Positions 46,035 through 54,927 of a stretch of 64,000 nt of DNA are shown here, piece after piece; the first letter of the stretch is position 1; each line of letters starts with the position of its first letter. Source of the DNA: Actinomadura kijaniata NBRC 14229. Its GTDB lineage: Bacteria; Actinomycetota; Actinomycetes; Streptosporangiales; Streptosporangiaceae. The notes under the pieces are model-generated. The model was not told where the DNA came from. It was given only the letters and a program-made list of their open reading frames with translations, and ran no database searches. Made by a program: the position numbers and the translations under genes. The stretch is taken from positions 1 to 64,000 of the forward strand of contig NZ_BCQR01000046.1 in NCBI RefSeq assembly GCF_001552175.1, given 5' to 3'.

Positions 46035-47506
46035 GCGGGCTGGCGGAGATCCGGTCGTTCGTGCGGCTCCGGGGTCGCAGGCGTCGCACCTGGTCCGACC
46101 GGTACGTCACCCTGCTGAGCCTGGGCCTGCTGGTGGTGCTGGCGGCCCCGCTGGTCGGCCGCGCCGTGTCGGCTCTGCCCCGCGACGTCGATCCGGCGCG
46201 GGCGGGTGCGGGCCTGGCGCTGATCGCGTTGCTGCTGGCGGGCTCGCTGGCCCTCGCGCGTGTGGCCGGGCCGGTGGGGGTGTCGGCGGCGGACGCCGCG
46301 TGGCTGGTCCTTTCGCCGTTGCCGCGCCGCGGTGTGCTGGCCCGAACGCTGCTGGTCCTCGTCGCGGTGTGCGTTGTTGGTGGTACGGCCCTCGGCCTGG
46401 CGCTGCTGAGCGCGCTCGGCGGCCCCGACGCGTTGGCCCTCCGGCTGCTCGCGTCCGTGGTGCTGGGCATGTCGTGGACGCTGGGCGGGATGGCGGCGGC
46501 CGTGCTGGCGCAGGCGTCGCAGTCCTGGGACGGTCGGCTGGTCGCGGTGCTCGCCTCCCTCGTGGTGGTGGCGGTGGCCGTGGCGGTCATGGGTGCGGGG
46601 CCGGGGCAGGGAGTGCTCTCCGGCATCGCGTCGTCTCCTCTGTCGGCGTGGATGGCGGCGGCGTCCGTATCGGCCGTAGTGGCCGCCGGCCTCGCGGGAC
46701 GGGCCTGGGCGGCCGTGGCTCGCATCCCGGCCCGCGCCATCCTGGACGCGTCGACCCGGGCGGGGCTCGTGGCGGACGCGTTCGTCGTCATGGATCCGGG
46801 TTCGCTGACCTGGATCGCTGAGGACGCGCACTGGCGGTCGCGCGTCCTGCGGTCGCGCGCCTGGCCGTCGCGGCTGCGCGGGGCGGCGGCGGTCGCCTGG
46901 CTGGACTGGCGGCGGCTGGCGCGGCGGCCGGGACTCCTCGCGCTGGTGGCGGCGACGACCGTTCTGCCGGCTCTGGTCGCGCGGGCGGGTGGCGGGGGAG
47001 CGGGAGCGCTGATCGTGCTTGCGGCGGGCGCGTTGACGGTCGCCGCGATGGGCACCGCGGGGGCGCGCCGGGACGCCGGGGACGCGGCGCTGGCGCGCCT
47101 GCTCGGCGCCGGTCCGCGCGCGCTCCTCGCGGCGAGGGCGGTGCTGCCCGTCCTGCTCGGCGGCTCCTGGTCGACCCTCGCGCTGGCAGGACTGGACATC
47201 GTGGCCCCCGGCGGACCCTTCTGGCTGCTCGGGGGGCTGTGCGCGCCGGCGCTGGCGGCGGGCGCGCTGCGGATGGCGCGGCGCCGTCCCATCGAGCACG
47301 CGATGCCCGTCATGGACACGCCCTTCGGCTCGGTGCCGCTCGGTCCGGTGCTGTGGGCACTGGCCGGCGCCGACGTCGCCGCGCTCGGGTGCCTGCCCGC
47401 GCTCGTGGCGTTCGCCGGCGGGGTGACCGGTCCGCTGCTCGCGGCGCAGGCGGTGTGGGGCGCGGCGGTGCTGGCGGCCTACTGCGCCGTCCCAAGGCGC
47501 GCGTAG
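46031..47506 (+). CDS. ABC exporter permease (DUF6297-like)
   Basis: A 491-residue membrane protein with about ten to twelve helices and many Ala/Leu/Val runs. It has the layout of the actinomycete DUF6297 permeases that pair with short ATPases. Soluble loops are small apart from a region around 240-290. The substrate is unknown. It is coupled to the ATPase gene and probably controlled by the divergent MarR. Confidence 0.82.
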   Translation: MSGLAEIRSFVRLRGRRRRTWSDRYVTLLSLGLLVVLAAPLVGRAVSALPRDVDPARAGAGLALIALLLAGSLALARVAGPVGVSAADAAWLVLSPLPRRGVLARTLLVLVAVCVVGGTALGLALLSALGGPDALALRLLASVVLGMSWTLGGMAAAVLAQASQSWDGRLVAVLASLVVVAVAVAVMGAGPGQGVLSGIASSPLSAWMAAASVSAVVAAGLAGRAWAAVARIPARAILDASTRAGLVADAFVVMDPGSLTWIAEDAHWRSRVLRSRAWPSRLRGAAAVAWLDWRRLARRPGLLALVAATTVLPALVARAGGGGAGALIVLAAGALTVAAMGTAGARRDAGDAALARLLGAGPRALLAARAVLPVLLGGSWSTLALAGLDIVAPGGPFWLLGGLCAPALAAGALRMARRRPIEHAMPVMDTPFGSVPLGPVLWALAGADVAALGCLPALVAFAGGVTGPLLAAQAVWGAAVLAAYCAVPRRA

Positions 47507-47565
47507 GGACGAAGGCCGGGCAGCTCGTGCGCTTGGTCTGGGGTGCCTGCGGTTTGGGGTCGCTG

Positions 47566-48492
47566 TCACGCCGATGAACGGCGAGGTTCGGGTACGGCGG
47601 TGGTCCGATGGTGGGGTCGCCGGTGGCGGCGGCCGAGGGGGGTCAGCCCCCAGGGCTTGGTGATCGAGAGGATGACCGCGAACAGCGCCAGTGCCGGGGA
47701 AACCATGGCCAGGTACGGGGTGGCGCCGAGCGTGGCGCGGACTTCGGCGAGGGGGCGTCCGGCCTCGACGAGCGCGAGGCCGTCGACCGGGACGTCCTGC
47801 CAGGCGAGGATCGGCAGCACCATCAGCACGAGCATGGTGGCGAACTTGGTCGCCACCCACCACCGGCGCAGCAGGCCCCAGCGGGTACCGGCGGCCAGCA
47901 TGATCCCGGTGAAAAGGGCGCAGAACGCGGCCGGGCCCAGGAAGGTGGCGTCGATGACCAGCATGGCGGTGAACATCGCCCGTGCCAGACCGGCATCGTC
48001 GGTGGTCACCGCGGTGATGCCGAGCGAGCCCTGCACGGTGATGATCCCCAGCCACGCGACCGAGCTGGTCACGTGCACCACCAGCACACCCTTGCGCATG
48101 GTGGGGGACAGCTCGCGCCTGCCGGTGGTTCGGATATAGGCGGTGGAGGGCGGCAGGTATGCCAGGACCACGGCAACGAACTGGACGGCCGCACACGCCA
48201 GGGCCAGCCCTACCGCCGCATCCGGCCGCCGCATGGGATCCAGCTCCGACGGTTCGGCCGACACCAGGACCGGCGACAGCACAACGGTGAGCCCGGCCTG
48301 CACCGCCAGCATCGTTCGTCCCCACCGCCGGTCCGCCATGGCGGCGAACAACAGCAGCGCCGCCGCCCAGAACGCGGGCCAGAACGCGGTCCGCAACGAC
48401 GCCCCGGCGAACTGCTCGACCAGCATCGCGGCGGTCAGGAGCATGGCGGCCAGAACGGAGAGGGCCATGGCCGCACGAAGGGTGAAAGGCAT
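47566..48492 (-). CDS. Multi-pass membrane protein of unknown function
   Basis: A 308-residue protein with about eight helices. The first half has four helices and a loop with SELDPMRRPDAAVG. The second half contains VLVVHVTSSVAWLGIITVQG, whose histidine within a helix resembles haem- or metal-binding membrane proteins of the DUF2269 type. It ends in a basic tail. It stands between an ABC operon and an AraC regulator; no function can be given. Confidence 0.65.
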   Translation of the reverse strand: MPFTLRAAMALSVLAAMLLTAAMLVEQFAGASLRTAFWPAFWAAALLLFAAMADRRWGRTMLAVQAGLTVVLSPVLVSAEPSELDPMRRPDAAVGLALACAAVQFVAVVLAYLPPSTAYIRTTGRRELSPTMRKGVLVVHVTSSVAWLGIITVQGSLGITAVTTDDAGLARAMFTAMLVIDATFLGPAAFCALFTGIMLAAGTRWGLLRRWWVATKFATMLVLMVLPILAWQDVPVDGLALVEAGRPLAEVRATLGATPYLAMVSPALALFAVILSITKPWGLTPLGRRHRRPHHRTTAVPEPRRSSA

Positions 48493-48547
48493 GCCGCGAC
48501 GCTATGGCCGCGTCCTCCCGGGAGACTTGGAAGAATGGGACACCCGG

Positions 48548-49360
48548 TCAGGCCGGCAGGGCGAGAACGTCCGGCCTGGCGGCCCATTCGGTGGGGGAGC
48601 AGCCGGCCAGCGAGCGGAAGTCGGCGTTGAGATGGGCGTGGTCGTAGTAGCCGCACTCGGCGGCGATACGCGCCAATGACCACTGCGGTCTCGTGGCGTG
48701 TAGGCGCGCGGCACGCCGGAAACGCAGGACGCGCGCCAGGCGTTTGGGCGGCAGGCCCAGCTGGTGATGGAACCGGCGGTTCAGGTGCCGGCGGCTCATT
48801 CCGAGCTCGGCGGCCAGCTCACCGATCGCCACCGCCCCACCGGAGCGGCGTATCCGCTGCCACGCCCAGGCGACGGCCGGGTCCGGCGGATCACTGTCGG
48901 CCACGCGCTGGGCGAGCACCCGGCCCAGCAGCCGGAACCGCGCGTCCCAGCCGTCGGTCAGCGCAAGACGCTCGACCAGCAGGTCCGCGGACGGGCCGAA
49001 CACGTCGGCGAGATCGACCGCGGCGCCGCTGAGCTCCCGCATCGGCACACCGAGCACCCTGTACGCGTCCAGCGGTGGCATCTGGATCTGGAGGCTGTGC
49101 ACATCACCGGCGTGCGCCGTCCGCCCCGGTGTGTCCTTGAGCCCTACGACCAGCGCCGACGCCGTCGCGGGCACCGATCCCGACGTCCCGACCGCGGACC
49201 GCACCGGGTCACCGAACCGAAGGATCACCTTCACACCACCGCTCGGCGCCAGATGACGCACCTGCGGCTGCTCGAAGTGCGCGCGGTATCCCAAGCACCG
49301 CACCCCTTGTACGCCTGACAGCAACCCCGGCGGACAACGCACGACCTCCACCCGCTCCAC
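48548..49360 (-). CDS. AraC-family transcriptional regulator
   Basis: About 270 residues. The N-terminal sensor domain has HLAPSGGVKVILRFGDPV and IQMPPLDAYRVLG, and the C-terminal domain has two helix-turn-helix units (IGELAAELGMSRRHLNRRFH and LARIAAECGYYDHAHLNADF) followed by SLAGCSPTEWAA. The sensor domain looks like the DUF6597 type, as in the AraC protein at 2.8 kb. The start is uncertain; GTG at 49360 is chosen, with alternatives further up. GAGAC-G-GTCTC, a short palindrome, lies just before it. Confidence 0.83.
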   Translation of the reverse strand: MERVEVVRCPPGLLSGVQGVRCLGYRAHFEQPQVRHLAPSGGVKVILRFGDPVRSAVGTSGSVPATASALVVGLKDTPGRTAHAGDVHSLQIQMPPLDAYRVLGVPMRELSGAAVDLADVFGPSADLLVERLALTDGWDARFRLLGRVLAQRVADSDPPDPAVAWAWQRIRRSGGAVAIGELAAELGMSRRHLNRRFHHQLGLPPKRLARVLRFRRAARLHATRPQWSLARIAAECGYYDHAHLNADFRSLAGCSPTEWAARPDVLALPA

Positions 49361-49507
49361 CGTAGAGACCGTCTCCCCTCCCTTCCAGCCGCGCACCACG
49401 TCGAGTCGCACGGTCCCTCGCCGCCCAGGTCCGACCACGGGACACGCCAGCCCTGGTTCCGCGCCACCGCGAAATGGTGCGGCGGCCTGGCGGGGAGGGT
49501 GTGGCCT

Positions 49508-49939
49508 TCAGGGCGTTGCCTGCCGTGGCTGGGTGAATCGCAGCGTATTGCCGGAGGGGTCGAGGAAGGCGCAGTCGCGGGTGCCGTCGGGCCGGTCGAC
49601 CGGTTCTTGCATCACTTCCGCGCCTGTGGCCTCGATGTGCTCGAAGGCGGCGTCGCAGTTGTCGGTCACGAAGACCAGGTGGCCCAGCAGGCCCTTGGAG
49701 AGAAGGTCCTGGATCGTCTGCCGGTCGGTCGGCGAGACGCCCGGGCCGGAGCCGGGCGGTTGGAGCAGGATCCGCACGTCCGGCTGCGACGGCGGGCCGA
49801 CGCTCACCCGCCGTACCCCTGCGGATCCGGTGTCACCGCGCACCTCGAAGCCGAGCACGTCACGGTAGAAGCCGAGCGCCTCGTCAACGTCGTGGACGGC
49901 CAGAGCGCAGGCCGAGAGCTTGAGGTCCGGGCCGGTCAA
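49508..49939 (-). CDS. VOC-family (glyoxalase/bleomycin-resistance fold) protein
   Basis: A 143-residue protein with the paired beta-alpha-beta-beta-beta units: LKLSACALAVHDVDEALGFY and GLLGHLVFVTDNCDAAFEHI, ending with FLDPSGNTLRFTQ. It starts at TTG 49939, which overlaps the sigma factor stop (TTGA), so translation is coupled. Its ligand is unknown. Linkage to a sigma factor suggests a detoxification or binding task in a stress response. Confidence 0.82.
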   Translation of the reverse strand: MTGPDLKLSACALAVHDVDEALGFYRDVLGFEVRGDTGSAGVRRVSVGPPSQPDVRILLQPPGSGPGVSPTDRQTIQDLLSKGLLGHLVFVTDNCDAAFEHIEATGAEVMQEPVDRPDGTRDCAFLDPSGNTLRFTQPRQATP

Positions 49940-50799
49940 CGCCGCTCCTCGCCGTTGGCGGGGAGGAAGACGACGTCGAGGTCGCCGAGCCGGTCCGGGT
50001 CGGTGTCGATGGTGATGCGGGTGATCTTCCGGTCGTCGATGGTGAACGTGAAGACCGCCTTCGGCTGGCCGCGGTGCGTCCAGACGGCTCCCGGAACGCC
50101 GTCGACCAGGGCGAGCCGGGCGGCCTGGGCTCGTCCGGCGAAGAACGCCGCCACCGCCTGGCCGCCGCGGACCTCGCCGACCACGGCGTCCGGATCGAGC
50201 AGTTCCAGCAGGGCGGCGAAATCCCCGTTCCGGGAGGCGGCGAGGAAGGCGGCGACGATCTCCCGCTTCGCCGATCGCGCGGCGTCGGACGCGTCGGACG
50301 CTCCCTGCACCCGGCGCCGGGCCCGGCTGGCCAGTTGCCGGGCCGCCGCCGGGGAGCGGTCGATGACGGCGCCGATCTCGCCGAACGGCACGGCGAAGAC
50401 GTCGTGCAGGACGAACGCGAGCCGCTCGGCGGGAGTCAGCGTGTCCAGCACCACCATCAGCGCGACGCCGACCGAATCGGACAGCAGGGCCTCGTCCTCG
50501 GGGCCGTCCCGGCCGATGGGGTGGACGTTCACGTCCGGCTCGGGCGGCAGTGCCCCGGCCGACTCCTCGCGCCGGGCCCGGCGGGCCTGGAGCATGTTCA
50601 GGCAGACCCGGGCGACGACCGTGGTCAGCCAGCCCGCCGGGTTCTCCACCTGGTCGGTGTCGGCGCGGCTGACCCGCAGCCATGCCTCCTGCACCGCGTC
50701 CTCGGCCTCGCCGGGGGAGCCGAGCATCCGGTAGGCCACCGCCTGCAAGCGGCCCTGGTGCTCGGTGAACCGCTCGCTCAGCCAGTCCTGCTCAGCCAT
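49936..50799 (-). CDS. ECF sigma factor with SnoaL-like C-terminal domain
   Basis: About 287 residues. Region 2 (LQAVAYRMLGSPGEAEDAVQ) and region 4 (LTPAERLAFVLHDVFAVPFG) are followed by a C-terminal SnoaL-like domain with DPDAVVGEVRGG and DPDRLGD near the end. It resembles ECF41/ECF56-type factors but lacks the clear DGGG motif of the one at 12.3 kb. A promoter with the same TGTCACA element precedes it, which suggests autoregulation. It heads a two-gene operon with a VOC protein. Confidence 0.88.
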   Translation of the reverse strand: MAEQDWLSERFTEHQGRLQAVAYRMLGSPGEAEDAVQEAWLRVSRADTDQVENPAGWLTTVVARVCLNMLQARRARREESAGALPPEPDVNVHPIGRDGPEDEALLSDSVGVALMVVLDTLTPAERLAFVLHDVFAVPFGEIGAVIDRSPAAARQLASRARRRVQGASDASDAARSAKREIVAAFLAASRNGDFAALLELLDPDAVVGEVRGGQAVAAFFAGRAQAARLALVDGVPGAVWTHRGQPKAVFTFTIDDRKITRITIDTDPDRLGDLDVVFLPANGEERR

Positions 50800-50836
50800 C
50801 AGTCACATTCCTTCGTTTCGGCCTGTCGTACTGACT

Positions 50837-50863
50837 GACCGGCGAAACCACGCCGATGTGACA
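50837..50863 (-). promoter_or_regulatory. ECF41-like promoter of the sigma-VOC operon
   Basis: TGTCACA (50863-50857, minus strand), 16 bases and GGTC (50840-50837). The element is the same as that before the 14.5 kb oxidoreductase in sequence and spacing. It lies 38 bases before the sigma factor ATG. Confidence 0.6.
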
Positions 50864-50929
50864 TCCGGGCCCGACCTGGAGGCCCGGGCCGCCTGTTCGG
50901 GCGGCATCTCAAACACAGGGAGACAAGGC

Positions 50930-51343
50930 ATGAAGGCGCACGTGAGCTCGATCCTCCTCGGAGTCCGGGACCTGGACCGATCCAAGCAGTTCTACACCGA
51001 GGGGCTCGGCTGGAAGATCAAGAACGACTGGGGCATCTCGGTGTTCTTCGAGCCGGACGGGGGCTCGCCCGTCGGCTTCTACGGCCGCGAGGGCCTGGCC
51101 GAGCAGGTGGGCACGAGCCCGGAGGGCAGCGGCTTCAGCGGGCTCGTCCTCACCTACGTCGTCCGGAGTGAGGCGCGGGTCGACGAGGTCATGGCGGAGG
51201 CCGAGAAGGCCGGTGCCACGATCCTCAGGCCCGCCGGCGCCCTGCCGTGGGGCGGTTACGGCGGCACCTTCGCGGACCCGGACGGCTACGTCTGGAGCCT
51301 CGGCTACAGCGACCAGGGAACGGACCAGCCTTACGCCGAGTAG
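50930..51343 (+). CDS. VOC-family protein
   Basis: A 137-residue glyoxalase-fold protein: HVSSILLGVRDLDRSKQFY, GWKIKNDWGISVFFEPDGG, and ADPDGYVWSLGY at the C-terminus. The ATG is preceded by AGGGAG. It diverges from the sigma-VOC operon. The family includes dioxygenases, isomerases and drug-binding proteins, and no substrate can be chosen. Confidence 0.85.
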   Translation: MKAHVSSILLGVRDLDRSKQFYTEGLGWKIKNDWGISVFFEPDGGSPVGFYGREGLAEQVGTSPEGSGFSGLVLTYVVRSEARVDEVMAEAEKAGATILRPAGALPWGGYGGTFADPDGYVWSLGYSDQGTDQPYAE

Positions 51344-51360
51344 TCCCCGGCGCGTGGGGG

Positions 51361-51414
51361 CGGCCCCGCGACCGGCGTCGATGCGGGGTCGTGTCGGCGC
51401 CGGTCGCGGGGCCG
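51361..51414. terminator. Strong bidirectional terminator
   Basis: Bases 51361-51377 and 51398-51414 form a perfect 17-pair stem around a 20-base loop, arms beginning CGGCCCCGCG and ending CGCGGGGCCG. It lies between the convergent VOC gene and the LuxR-ATPase gene. There is no U-tract. Confidence 0.75.
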
Positions 51415-51459
51415 ACGTGCGGTGGCGCGGCCGAACGCCGCGTCGACCGCGACCGGGGG

Positions 51460-54261
51460 TCAGCTCGGGCGCCGGAGCGGAGCCATGGGGGCGAGGCCGA
51501 GATCGGCGAGCGCGGCGGCGCCGCGGGCGGCGTGCTCGCCGCCCGCGAGCACCAGGGTCCGCGCCGACTGGTACCGGCAACCGGTGGCGTCGAAGGCGTA
51601 CGCCGTGGCGAGCAGCCGCTCCCGGTCGTCGTCGAGCAGCGCCTCGGCGCGCTCCACGATGGCGGCGGCGACCGGGTTCCCGGCCGTGGCGGCCCGGGCG
51701 TCGGCCAGGCGGTCGCGGGCGTCGGGGCGCCCGGCGAGCACGGCGGCCTCCGCGCGCAGCGCCACGTACCAGTGGAGCCAGATCCAGGTGACCCACTTCC
51801 AGACGTCGCCGGGTTCGGGGGCCATCCGCTCCAGCGCCTCGGGCGCCTGTCCCCGGTGGAGCAGGAGCATCGCGTCGAAGACCGCCCCGTAGCCGTAGGT
51901 GTGCTCCGGCGGGGTGCCGAACCGGGCCAGGACCGCCTCCCACTCGCCCTGGGCGTCGTGGTCGTCGCGGAGGCCGTGGATCATCACCATCGCGGCCACC
52001 GCCGGGCCGAGGGCCGAACTGGTGGGGCTGCCGGCCCGCCGCCACGCGTCGAGGAACCGGACGCCGCCGGTGAGCATCCGGTCGGCGTCGCCCGCCAGCG
52101 CGTCGGTGACCAGCGGCCAGCTCATGGCGCGGTGGCCGACCTCGGCCAGCAGCGGGTGGTCCGCGAGTTGCCGTGCCCACCGGCGGGCCCCCGGCAGGTC
52201 GCCGGTGCCGAGGCTGGACTCGACGGCCTCGCCGAGCGCCTCGACCAGCTCGTGGGTGGCGGCGGGCGTGTTCGGCGCGGACGACAGCAGCGTGACCCGG
52301 AACCGGGCCGTGGCGGCGGCGGCGAACGTGTCACCGGCCCAGCTCTGGGTGCCGGCCAGCACGTCGAACGCGGCGGACTCGGCGAGCGGGTCACCCGTGC
52401 GGTGGGTCAGCTCGACGGCCCGCAGGGCGCGCGCGATCATCTCCGGCGCGGAGTCGCCGGGGCGGCCCCGGACGGAGCCGACCGCGTCGTCGAGCGCCTG
52501 CGCGGCCTCGGCCAGCGCCACCGTGGCCTGGGCCGCCGGGTCCTCGCCGGCCAGCTCCCGCGCCTGGGCGATGAGCGCGGCCGTCTCCTCCGGTGACAGC
52601 TTCCGCACGAACTTGCTCGCGAACCGGCACGCGTTGGTGGCGATGGTCGCCAGGTCGCAGGCGGCGCCGGCGGCGTCCCCGGCCCGGCGGGCGGCTTCCG
52701 CGGCCGCGCGGTGAAGGTGGTGCATGTCGTCGCCGCGCATCCGGCAGCCGGCGACGGCCGCGGCGTCCCGGAGCGCCGACGCGGCCGAGCCCGGGTCCTC
52801 GGCGAACGCGGCCGCCTGCTCGTACCGCTGCTGGGACTCGCCGACCAGGTTGCGGGTGAAGGTCAGCTCCGCCAGGTGCCGGGCGAGGCGGTACGCGTCC
52901 GCGCGCTGCTCCGGCTCCTGCGCCGCCCACGCCAGGGCGGCGCGGAGATCGTCGGCGACCGCGTCGAACGCGGGCCGCCAGTCCGCGCCCACCACCGCCA
53001 GGTCGGCGGCCCGCTCCAGGCACCAGCGGCGGTGCCGGGAGCGGACCTCGGCCAGCTCACCGGCCTCGGCGAGCCGCTCGGCCCCGTACTGGCGGATGGT
53101 CTCCAGCGCCCGGTACCGGGTCCCGCCCGGGGACACCGTCACCACCAGCAGGCTCTGCTCGGCGAGCCGGGCCAGCCCGTCGGCGACGAGGATCTCCTCG
53201 ACCCCGGCGACCTCCGCCGCCGCCCGGGCCGTGAACGGCGCCATGAACACCGACACCTGGCGCAGCAGCGCCTGGTCGGCCGGCTCCAGCAGGTCGTGGC
53301 TCCAGTCCAGCACCGCCCGCACCGAGCGGTGCCGGTCGTCGGCGCGGGAACCGCCGGTGAGCATCCGGAGCGGATGGGACAGGGCGGCGGTGAGGCCGTC
53401 CAGCCCGAACGTGGGGTACCGGGCGGCGGCCAGCTCGATCGCCAGCGCCATCCCGTCCAGCCGTTCACAGATCGACGCGACATGGTCGAACAGCGGGGGA
53501 TCCAGCGGCCAGCCCACCGCCGCGGCCCGTTCCATGAACAGCATGACCGCGTCCGACTCGCCGCCGCTGGCCAGCGAGAGCGGCGGGACCGCGTACACCC
53601 GCTCGAACGGCACCACCAGCCGCGCCCGGCTGGTCGCCAGCACCGTCAGCCGGGGGCAGCTCGCGAGCAGCCGTTCGAGGAACAGCGCCACCCCGTCCCG
53701 CACCTGCTCGCAGTTGTCCAGCACCAGCAGCGTGTGGCGGTCGGTCAGCGCCGCGACCACCGACTCGTCCATGCCGCGGCCGGGCAGCTCGCCGAGGCCG
53801 AGCGCGTCGGCGACCGCGGTGGCGATCATGTCCGGGGCGGTGACCGGGGTCAGGTCGACGAACCACACCCCGTCGGCGAAGTCGCCGGCCGCGTCCGCGG
53901 CCACCGCCAGCGCGAGCCGGGTCTTGCCCACCCCGCCGGGGCCGACCGCGGTCACCTGCCGGTGCGACTTGATCATCTCGGTCAGGTCGGCCCGCTCCCG
54001 CACCCGGCCGACGAACGAGGTCAGCGGGGCCGGCAGGGCCGGTGCCGAGTGGGGCCGGTCGGCCCGGGCGAGACCGGACGCGCGCTGGGCGAGCGCCCGC
54101 CGGTCCGGCATTTCCAGCTTGCGCAGCAGCGAAGAGACGTGGCTCTCCACGGTCCGCACCGAGATGAACAGCCGGGCCGCGATCTCGGCGTTGCTGAGAT
54201 GCTCCCCGACCAGCTCCAGTACCTCGGCCTCGCGGGCCGAGACGTCCGTTGTCGTCGCCAC
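51460..54261 (-). CDS. Large LuxR-type regulator with NB-ARC-like ATPase
   Basis: About 933 residues. Unlike most LAL regulators, the LuxR helix-turn-helix is at the N-terminus (VSAREAEVLELVGEHLSNAE, residues 7-55). An AfsR/NB-ARC-like ATPase follows with P-loop GPGGVGKT at 107-114 and Walker B LLVLDNCEQ, then a winged-helix part (MLTGGSRADDRHRSVRAVLD) and a long TPR-like helical C-terminus. It diverges from a VOC gene, and the palindrome between them probably serves both. It likely senses a small molecule or protein through the helical repeats. Confidence 0.88.
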   Translation of the reverse strand: MATTTDVSAREAEVLELVGEHLSNAEIAARLFISVRTVESHVSSLLRKLEMPDRRALAQRASGLARADRPHSAPALPAPLTSFVGRVRERADLTEMIKSHRQVTAVGPGGVGKTRLALAVAADAAGDFADGVWFVDLTPVTAPDMIATAVADALGLGELPGRGMDESVVAALTDRHTLLVLDNCEQVRDGVALFLERLLASCPRLTVLATSRARLVVPFERVYAVPPLSLASGGESDAVMLFMERAAAVGWPLDPPLFDHVASICERLDGMALAIELAAARYPTFGLDGLTAALSHPLRMLTGGSRADDRHRSVRAVLDWSHDLLEPADQALLRQVSVFMAPFTARAAAEVAGVEEILVADGLARLAEQSLLVVTVSPGGTRYRALETIRQYGAERLAEAGELAEVRSRHRRWCLERAADLAVVGADWRPAFDAVADDLRAALAWAAQEPEQRADAYRLARHLAELTFTRNLVGESQQRYEQAAAFAEDPGSAASALRDAAAVAGCRMRGDDMHHLHRAAAEAARRAGDAAGAACDLATIATNACRFASKFVRKLSPEETAALIAQARELAGEDPAAQATVALAEAAQALDDAVGSVRGRPGDSAPEMIARALRAVELTHRTGDPLAESAAFDVLAGTQSWAGDTFAAAATARFRVTLLSSAPNTPAATHELVEALGEAVESSLGTGDLPGARRWARQLADHPLLAEVGHRAMSWPLVTDALAGDADRMLTGGVRFLDAWRRAGSPTSSALGPAVAAMVMIHGLRDDHDAQGEWEAVLARFGTPPEHTYGYGAVFDAMLLLHRGQAPEALERMAPEPGDVWKWVTWIWLHWYVALRAEAAVLAGRPDARDRLADARAATAGNPVAAAIVERAEALLDDDRERLLATAYAFDATGCRYQSARTLVLAGGEHAARGAAALADLGLAPMAPLRRPS

Positions 54262-54298
54262 GGTCGCATTCTGCCGTATCCCTCTTCGCGCTCCCGGT

Positions 54299-54325
54299 CC
54301 GTGGTGTGGTCCGTGGTCACCACGG
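54299..54325. promoter_or_regulatory. CCGTGG operator, copy 1
   Basis: CCGTGG at 54299-54304 is repeated at 54311, where it begins the palindrome CCGTGG-TCA-CCACGG (54311-54325). The palindrome ends 81 bases before the VOC start at 54406 and lies 50 bases before the divergent LuxR-ATPase gene. The same arrangement recurs at 57.98 kb. Confidence 0.75.
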
Positions 54326-54405
54326 ATGTGGACCGGCCGTGCCGGAGGGAGGCTGTGAAGCCGTGCGGATCGGGCCGGTGAAGGCCCACGACCCAAGGAG
54401 TGATC

Positions 54406-54762
54406 ATGACCGGCTCTCCCGCCCAGGGGATCAGGACGGTGCTGCATCCGGTGTCGGACCTGGCGGCGGCCAAGGCGGTGTACGCGGCGCTGCTCGGCGT
54501 CCCGCCGGAGAATGATTCGCCCTACTACGTCGGATTCGTGGTCGGGGGCCAGCGCATCGGGCTGGTGCCGGGCGGCGGACCACAGGGCATGACCTCGCCG
54601 GTGGCCTACTGGCACGTGCCGGACATCGAGGCGAAGCTCGCCGAGGTGACCGCCGCGGGCGCCACCGTCAAGGAACCCGTGCGCGACGTCGGCGGCGGTC
54701 GTCGCGTGGCCACCGTCACCGATCCCGACGGCAACGTTCTCGGGCTGATCCAGGATCGATGA
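54406..54762 (+). CDS. VOC-family protein, paralogue A
   Basis: A 118-residue glyoxalase-fold protein: IRTVLHPVSDLAAAKAVYAA, YYVGFVVGGQRIGLVPGG, VAYWHVPDIEAKLAEVTAAG and VTDPDGNVLGLIQDR. It is very close to the protein at 57.55-57.89 kb. AAGGAG stands five bases before the ATG. It is controlled from the CCGTGG operator region shared with the LuxR-ATPase. Confidence 0.88.
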   Translation: MTGSPAQGIRTVLHPVSDLAAAKAVYAALLGVPPENDSPYYVGFVVGGQRIGLVPGGGPQGMTSPVAYWHVPDIEAKLAEVTAAGATVKEPVRDVGGGRRVATVTDPDGNVLGLIQDR

Positions 54763-54811
54763 GCGCCGCCGCCCCCTTGGCGGGCGGCACCGGCGCTGTC
54801 GATGCTCATCG

Positions 54812-54849
54812 AACGCGGCTCCCGCTCCGGCGGATCCGAGCCGCGTTTC
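54812..54849 (+). terminator. Hairpin after VOC paralogue A
   Basis: AACGCGGCTC (54812-54821) pairs perfectly with GAGCCGCGTT (54838-54847) over a 16-base loop, followed by a short T run. Confidence 0.55.
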
Positions 54850-54892
54850 GCATGCGTGGGGCAGGGGGCGTCGGCCCGTGAGCAGGTTTCGC

Positions 54893-54921
54893 TTGACTCA
54901 TAACTCAATTGAATATAGACA
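54893..54921 (+). promoter_or_regulatory. Promoter of the tetR-glycosyltransferase operon
   Basis: TTGACT at 54893-54898 and TAGACA at 54916-54921 are 17 bases apart; a TATAGA at 54914 is an alternative -10. Transcription would begin at the ATG at 54928 (leaderless). The palindrome TCAATTGA (54905-54912) lies between the boxes and may be the TetR operator. Confidence 0.55.
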
Positions 54922-54927
54922 TACTCC

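Noticed and set aside
45404-48325. Very long minus-strand open frame of over 900 codons
   Set aside because: It lies opposite the ABC exporter genes, is Arg/Pro/His-rich and has no recognisable motif, whereas the plus-strand genes have clear Walker motifs and membrane helices.
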